A stretch of DNA of 33,556 bases, from assembly GCA_028821845.1 (NCBI GenBank), contig JAPKEZ010000004.1, positions 1 to 33,556 of the forward strand, in the 5' to 3' direction. Shown one piece after another: positions 29,519-33,556 of the stretch. How positions within the stretch are numbered: position 1 is the stretch's first letter; each line of letters starts with the position of its first letter. The translations under genes and the position numbers were made by a program. This DNA comes from Planctomycetota bacterium. Lineage in GTDB: Bacteria; Planctomycetota; UBA1135. The notes below the pieces were generated by a model. The model was not told where the DNA came from. It was given only the letters and a program-made list of their open reading frames with translations, and ran no database searches.

Positions 29519-30087
29519 TAACTAGAGACGTCGAGGTCAAGTAACGGCTGAGAATCTTCAACATCGTTACCATCGGCAATACGGTAGTTTCCGACAACAG
29601 CGGTTTGCGGATTTCCGGGGGCTGGGTTCCATTTTACAGGACTAAAAGTTTTCATGACCTCTAAAAGACCAATAGTTTTACCGGCGCTAATAGTCTCTCC
29701 GGCATTGACAAAGGCCTCGGCGTCGGCCGCTGGCCGATGATAGAAGCGACCAGCTTGCGGAGCAAGAACGCAAAGATCAGATAAATCGTCACTCGTAACT
29801 TCAGTCGTACTTTCTTCACCATCTGCCACAGTAGCTAAAGATGCAATCATCTGCTGGTATGCCACTCCTTGCGACAGGTTGAGGTCGTCGGCGAATGCGA
29901 TGCGATGTTGCACCGTGTCAGGTGCTATCAATTGATGTCGAACGCCTAAGATACTGATTTCGGCAACGACATCGTTTGCACTAATTATTTCGTTGTTGTC
30001 TGCGAGCGCGACAATTGTTCCGACTACAGGTGAACACAAGCACTGCACTCCGTCGACATCTTGAAGCAACAACGGTAATCGCATCAT
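29518..30087 (-). CDS. biotin carboxyl carrier protein with two biotinyl/lipoyl-like domains
   Basis: C-terminal [44 protein letters not shown] is AccB-like; N-terminal [39 protein letters not shown] resembles a domain without the Lys. Confidence 0.82.
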   Translation of the reverse strand: MMRLPLLLQDVDGVQCLCSPVVGTIVALADNNEIISANDVVAEISILGVRHQLIAPDTVQHRIAFADDLNLSQGVAYQQMIASLATVADGEESTTEVTSDDLSDLCVLAPQAGRFYHRPAADAEAFVNAGETISAGKTIGLLEVMKTFSPVKWNPAPGNPQTAVVGNYRIADGNDVEDSQPLLDLDVSS

Positions 30088-31820
30088 GCATCTCCGTGTA
30101 AAGCAGCGATGTCATGCATAGACCAAATGCGTGGGTTCTTAACACGGCGGTTAGCCTGTGCTTGGTAAGAAGCTTCAATTAAGCAGCTTAGCCAAGGACG
30201 TATTTCGTCAGGGTTGATGATGTCATCAGTGTCACGCTGGCTAGCCGCCTTGTAGGGACACATATCATCCTCTATGCGCTTTTCAGTGACAGCCATACCT
30301 TTGGCAATAGCGTCGCGCTCTTCGTCGCTATCTGCAACAATTTCGAAATTGTCATCGAGCTTGGTGTTGAATGCGGCAATAGCTAAAGTGCGTCCTTCCA
30401 TTACGGATTGGCGGGCGATAGAGGTTGATAGCTGCACAACCGGATCGTATGGCAGTCCAGCCATGGCGTAATATCCTGCGCCACTTGCTTTACGCAACAA
30501 TATAGTAAACATAGGCACGTCGTTAGTGCTATTGCTGTAAATCAAATTAGAGCCATAACCGAGCAAGCCACTAGCTTCTGCGTCAGTGCCGATGTCGAAA
30601 CCTGAAATATCTTGCAACCACACAATCGGAATGCCATCGCTATTACATGATCTTGAGAATTCAGAAATTTTAGCAATACCATCGCGGTATAAAATGCCAC
30701 CGGGGCGTATCTTGTTAGGGTTGTTCGAGTCTTTAATCGGGCCTTGGACGTTTGCAATAATGCCACAGTACAAACCGTTGATTCGCGCCACGCCAGTAAC
30801 CATCTCTTTGCCCTTGTCCGGCATTAACTCCCAGAATGTTGAACGATCGACAAGTCGCGCTATAACTTCGCGCACGTCGTAGTAAGTGCGATGATCGCTA
30901 GGGAACAACTCGTTTAACTCAGTTGATTCAAAGCGTGGCTGCGCTGAGGCCACTCCTCCTCGACGGTATCCCGCAGCGCTTGAAGCGGTCTTTGCAACCT
31001 CGGCACGGATTGCCGAAATGCAATGTTCGTCGTCAGGTACACGAACGTCGGCGCATCCTGATTGGTGTACGTGCACTTCGGGGCCGCCAATGCCTAGCGA
31101 AGTAAGTTTTTGCGACTTAGCACCTTTGATTAACGCGGCGCCGGCAATAACCATGTAGGCTTGTTCGGTCATGAATACACGGTCGGAAATAATTGGCATG
31201 TAGCCACCACCCGCAATGCAGTCGCCAAAGACCCCAGCAATTTGTGGCACGCCCTTATCTGACAGCAACGAGTTCATCTTGAAAATGTGGCCCGCACCAG
31301 TTGCTCCGGGGAATGACTTTGATTGTTCAGGTAAGAATAATCCACTGCAGTCAACTAAGTAAATTGCAGGTATCCCAAGGCGCAACGCCATCTGTTGAGC
31401 GCGTTGAATTTTCTCTGAAGTCTCTGGCCACCATGAGCCGCTTGCCACAGTGTTGTCGTTGGCAATCGCCACCACCCAGCGGTCTTCGACTTTAATGAAA
31501 CAAGTCACTACACCTGCGCCGGGCGAGTCGAGCTCTTTGCCACCGGCATCAAATTTGCGACCATAGTTAACAAAGGTTCCTACTTCGAAAATATCGCTAG
31601 CGTCATCTTTAAGCAACTCGATGCGCTCGCGCGCAGTTAATTTGCCTTTGGCGTGAACGCGCTGCTGGTATTTATCTCCCCAGCCAGCAGCCACCTCGGC
31701 GCGCCTCTCGGTTAGCGTGGCTTTTAACTCGGCGATAAATGCGCTATTACGGGCGACTTCTTGTTCGTCAAGAAATGTGTCGCGTTCGTTACCAATCGGA
31801 TTTAAAGGGACATGTGCCAT
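30084..31820 (-). CDS. acyl-CoA carboxylase carboxyltransferase subunit (substrate unresolved)
   Basis: [93 protein letters not shown]. Confidence 0.92.
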   Translation of the reverse strand: MAHVPLNPIGNERDTFLDEQEVARNSAFIAELKATLTERRAEVAAGWGDKYQQRVHAKGKLTARERIELLKDDASDIFEVGTFVNYGRKFDAGGKELDSPGAGVVTCFIKVEDRWVVAIANDNTVASGSWWPETSEKIQRAQQMALRLGIPAIYLVDCSGLFLPEQSKSFPGATGAGHIFKMNSLLSDKGVPQIAGVFGDCIAGGGYMPIISDRVFMTEQAYMVIAGAALIKGAKSQKLTSLGIGGPEVHVHQSGCADVRVPDDEHCISAIRAEVAKTASSAAGYRRGGVASAQPRFESTELNELFPSDHRTYYDVREVIARLVDRSTFWELMPDKGKEMVTGVARINGLYCGIIANVQGPIKDSNNPNKIRPGGILYRDGIAKISEFSRSCNSDGIPIVWLQDISGFDIGTDAEASGLLGYGSNLIYSNSTNDVPMFTILLRKASGAGYYAMAGLPYDPVVQLSTSIARQSVMEGRTLAIAAFNTKLDDNFEIVADSDEERDAIAKGMAVTEKRIEDDMCPYKAASQRDTDDIINPDEIRPWLSCLIEASYQAQANRRVKNPRIWSMHDIAALHGDA

Positions 31821-33172
31821 TATTTATTACCACTTAAAAAAGAATCTAACCACAAGGTATCGCATCGCGCGTTTTTGAAATCGTCGCTAAGCAAGATGTC
31901 ACACTGCAAACCTAAAGTCGTGGGGAGGCCTTCGATGTCAGCGTCACCAATTGCAGCGACCAACATTTTAATACATTGTTCGCGCGTGTCAGCATGCGCA
32001 ATGACTTTACCTAGTAAAGAGTCGTAAAAGGGTGTTACGCTGTCGCCAGCCTGCAGGTGCGTATCAAAGCGAATGCCATCGCTATTGATCGAAAATGAAG
32101 TCAATTCGCCAGGAGTAGGGCGGAAGTCGTCGCTGGTGTCTTCGGCGTTTACGCGTAATTCAATGGCATGGCCATTAAACGCAACTTCATTTTGCATGCA
32201 TGGCAATGATCCACCGGCAGCAATAATGATTTGTTGCTGCATTAAATCAATGCCAGTAATTGATTCACTCACTGGATGCTCGACTTGTAAACGTGTGTTC
32301 ATCTCCAAGAAAAACAAATTGCCATTTTCGTCAAGCAAGTATTCAATCGTGCCCGCCCCCGCATAGTTAAACGATGCCGCGGCTTTTGCCGACAGGTCTC
32401 CGTAGTTACTACGCTGTTCGTCGCTAATCATTGGCGACGGCGCTTCTTCAAGCAACTTTTGATGACGCCGTTGAATGGAACACTCGCGTTCGCCAAGGTG
32501 AATGACATTGCCGCGGCCGTCGCCTAATATCTGAAACTCTATGTGACGCCCGCCGACAATGTATTTTTCTAGATACAAGGCGGCGTTACCGAATGCTGAC
32601 TGTGCTTCGCGCGCAGCGTCGGCAAAGGCTTGAGTGATTTCGCTATCTTTGTTACAGCGGCGAATGCCGCGTCCGCCACCACCGGCATCAGCTTTAAGCA
32701 CAACTGGGTAGCCTACTTGATTTGCCACCGCGATTGCTTCTTGCGGTGAGTCGAGTATTCCGTTAGAGCCGGGCACAACGGGTAAGCCGGCAGCCATTGC
32801 TGCGGCGCGTGCCGGAACTTTCAATGCCATGATGTCCAGGGTGGCGGCATCGGGGCCGATGAAAGTAATACCGTGCTGCTCGCACAATGCTGCAAACAAA
32901 CTATTCTCTGCCAAGAACCCCCAGCCAGGATGCAACGCGCTGCAATTCGTCTGCTTAGCTGCTTGCACGAGTTGCTCTAGCTGTAGGTACGATGCCGATG
33001 GGGCAGAACCACCAACGCAAACCACTTCGTTGGCTTTCTGCAAGTATTGGTAATTGGCTTCTAAATCAGCGGTGGACGCCGCACAAACTGTTTCAATTTG
33101 GAGTTCGCTACAGGCGCGAACAATACGGGCGGCAACCTCACCGCGATTCGCGACGAAAAGGCGCTTAAACAT
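31820..33172 (-). CDS. biotin carboxylase subunit of acyl-CoA carboxylase
   Basis: [70 protein letters not shown]. Confidence 0.96.
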   Translation of the reverse strand: MFKRLFVANRGEVAARIVRACSELQIETVCAASTADLEANYQYLQKANEVVCVGGSAPSASYLQLEQLVQAAKQTNCSALHPGWGFLAENSLFAALCEQHGITFIGPDAATLDIMALKVPARAAAMAAGLPVVPGSNGILDSPQEAIAVANQVGYPVVLKADAGGGGRGIRRCNKDSEITQAFADAAREAQSAFGNAALYLEKYIVGGRHIEFQILGDGRGNVIHLGERECSIQRRHQKLLEEAPSPMISDEQRSNYGDLSAKAAASFNYAGAGTIEYLLDENGNLFFLEMNTRLQVEHPVSESITGIDLMQQQIIIAAGGSLPCMQNEVAFNGHAIELRVNAEDTSDDFRPTPGELTSFSINSDGIRFDTHLQAGDSVTPFYDSLLGKVIAHADTREQCIKMLVAAIGDADIEGLPTTLGLQCDILLSDDFKNARCDTLWLDSFLSGNK

Positions 33173-33186
33173 GCCCTTAGTTTACC

Positions 33187-33555
33187 CTATTCTTCACTAA
33201 AACGTAGTCGAAGATTTTGCACAGATTCACCATTTACAAAAACATCGTGAATTACGATATCTTTACCCGGGCGAATAAGTTGAACTTTGTAATTGCCAAC
33301 AGGTAAAGGCCCCAGTTTTTGTGCAGTTCCTGAGAAATAAGCAGTTTGTGTGGCTTGTGTCTCAGAGAGTGCCCAAACATAGGATAAAGCGGCTCCACGG
33401 TGATCGAGAGCAGTGCACAATACACCACTAAGCGGCTGATCGTTCTTGTCGACAACAGTGACCATCAACTTAGTACCACTATCAAGAGTGATGCGTTTCT
33501 TTAGCTCCTCACCATCACTAAGGTTCACTTCAAACTCGCTCAAGCCAATTTCAGG
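33187..33555 (-). CDS. C-terminal part of a protein with a carboxypeptidase-regulatory/Ig-like domain, 5' end beyond window
   Basis: Frame remains open to the window edge (PEIGLSEFEV...); KLMVTVVDKNDQPLSGVLCTALDHRG, LPVGNYKVQLIRPGKDIVIHDVFVNGESV. Confidence 0.55.
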   Translation of the reverse strand, partial: PEIGLSEFEVNLSDGEELKKRITLDSGTKLMVTVVDKNDQPLSGVLCTALDHRGAALSYVWALSETQATQTAYFSGTAQKLGPLPVGNYKVQLIRPGKDIVIHDVFVNGESVQNLRLRFSEE

Positions 33556-33556
33556 A

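Noticed and set aside
30084-33172. Assigning the carboxylase definitively as propionyl-CoA carboxylase feeding mutAB
   Set aside because: Carboxyltransferase motifs do not discriminate propionyl-, methylcrotonyl-, geranyl- or acetyl-CoA by eye; needs phylogeny or assay.
1-33556. CRISPR array, tRNA/rRNA genes, transposons, prophage or defence genes
   Set aside because: No regularly spaced repeats, RNA-gene signatures, integrase/transposase motifs or defence-type proteins were seen by eye; tRNA-scale features could be missed without a covariance search.

Overview
A gene-dense 33.6 kb bacterial window with no rRNA, tRNA, CRISPR array or transposase seen. Left to right: an ALDH7-type aldehyde dehydrogenase (5' truncated) and an alpha/beta hydrolase; a methylmalonyl-CoA mutase cluster (mutA, mutB, meaB-type GTPase, amidohydrolase); a secreted DUF1080-like/zincin fusion; gpmI; ychF; grxC diverging from bolA-grx4; two tandem secreted metallopeptidases sharing a ~375 aa C-terminal module; two tandem paralogous lipoproteins; a HAD-like protein; a two-TM small protein plus Na+/solute symporter; panB; a putative outer-membrane barrel protein with a recent 78-bp-period duplication; and a leftward five-gene chain (biotin carboxylase, carboxyltransferase, double biotinyl-domain carrier, degenerate-GGDEF/EAL protein, AP-superfamily protein) joined by TAATG/ATGA overlaps. 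The main non-gene signal is a recurring TANNNT (-10-like) hexamer 6-11 nt upstream of the start codon of most genes that begin after an intergenic gap. It often overlaps the upstream stop codon, and few SD sequences are visible, which suggests widespread leaderless transcription. The cleanest case is the 25-bp grxC/bolA divergent gap, where a perfect palindrome GATATA-A-TATATC lies exactly 6 nt from both start codons. Family calls come from motif recognition by eye; no searches were run. The domain style of the secreted proteins is compatible with a Planctomycetota-like marine bacterium, but this is a weak inference.
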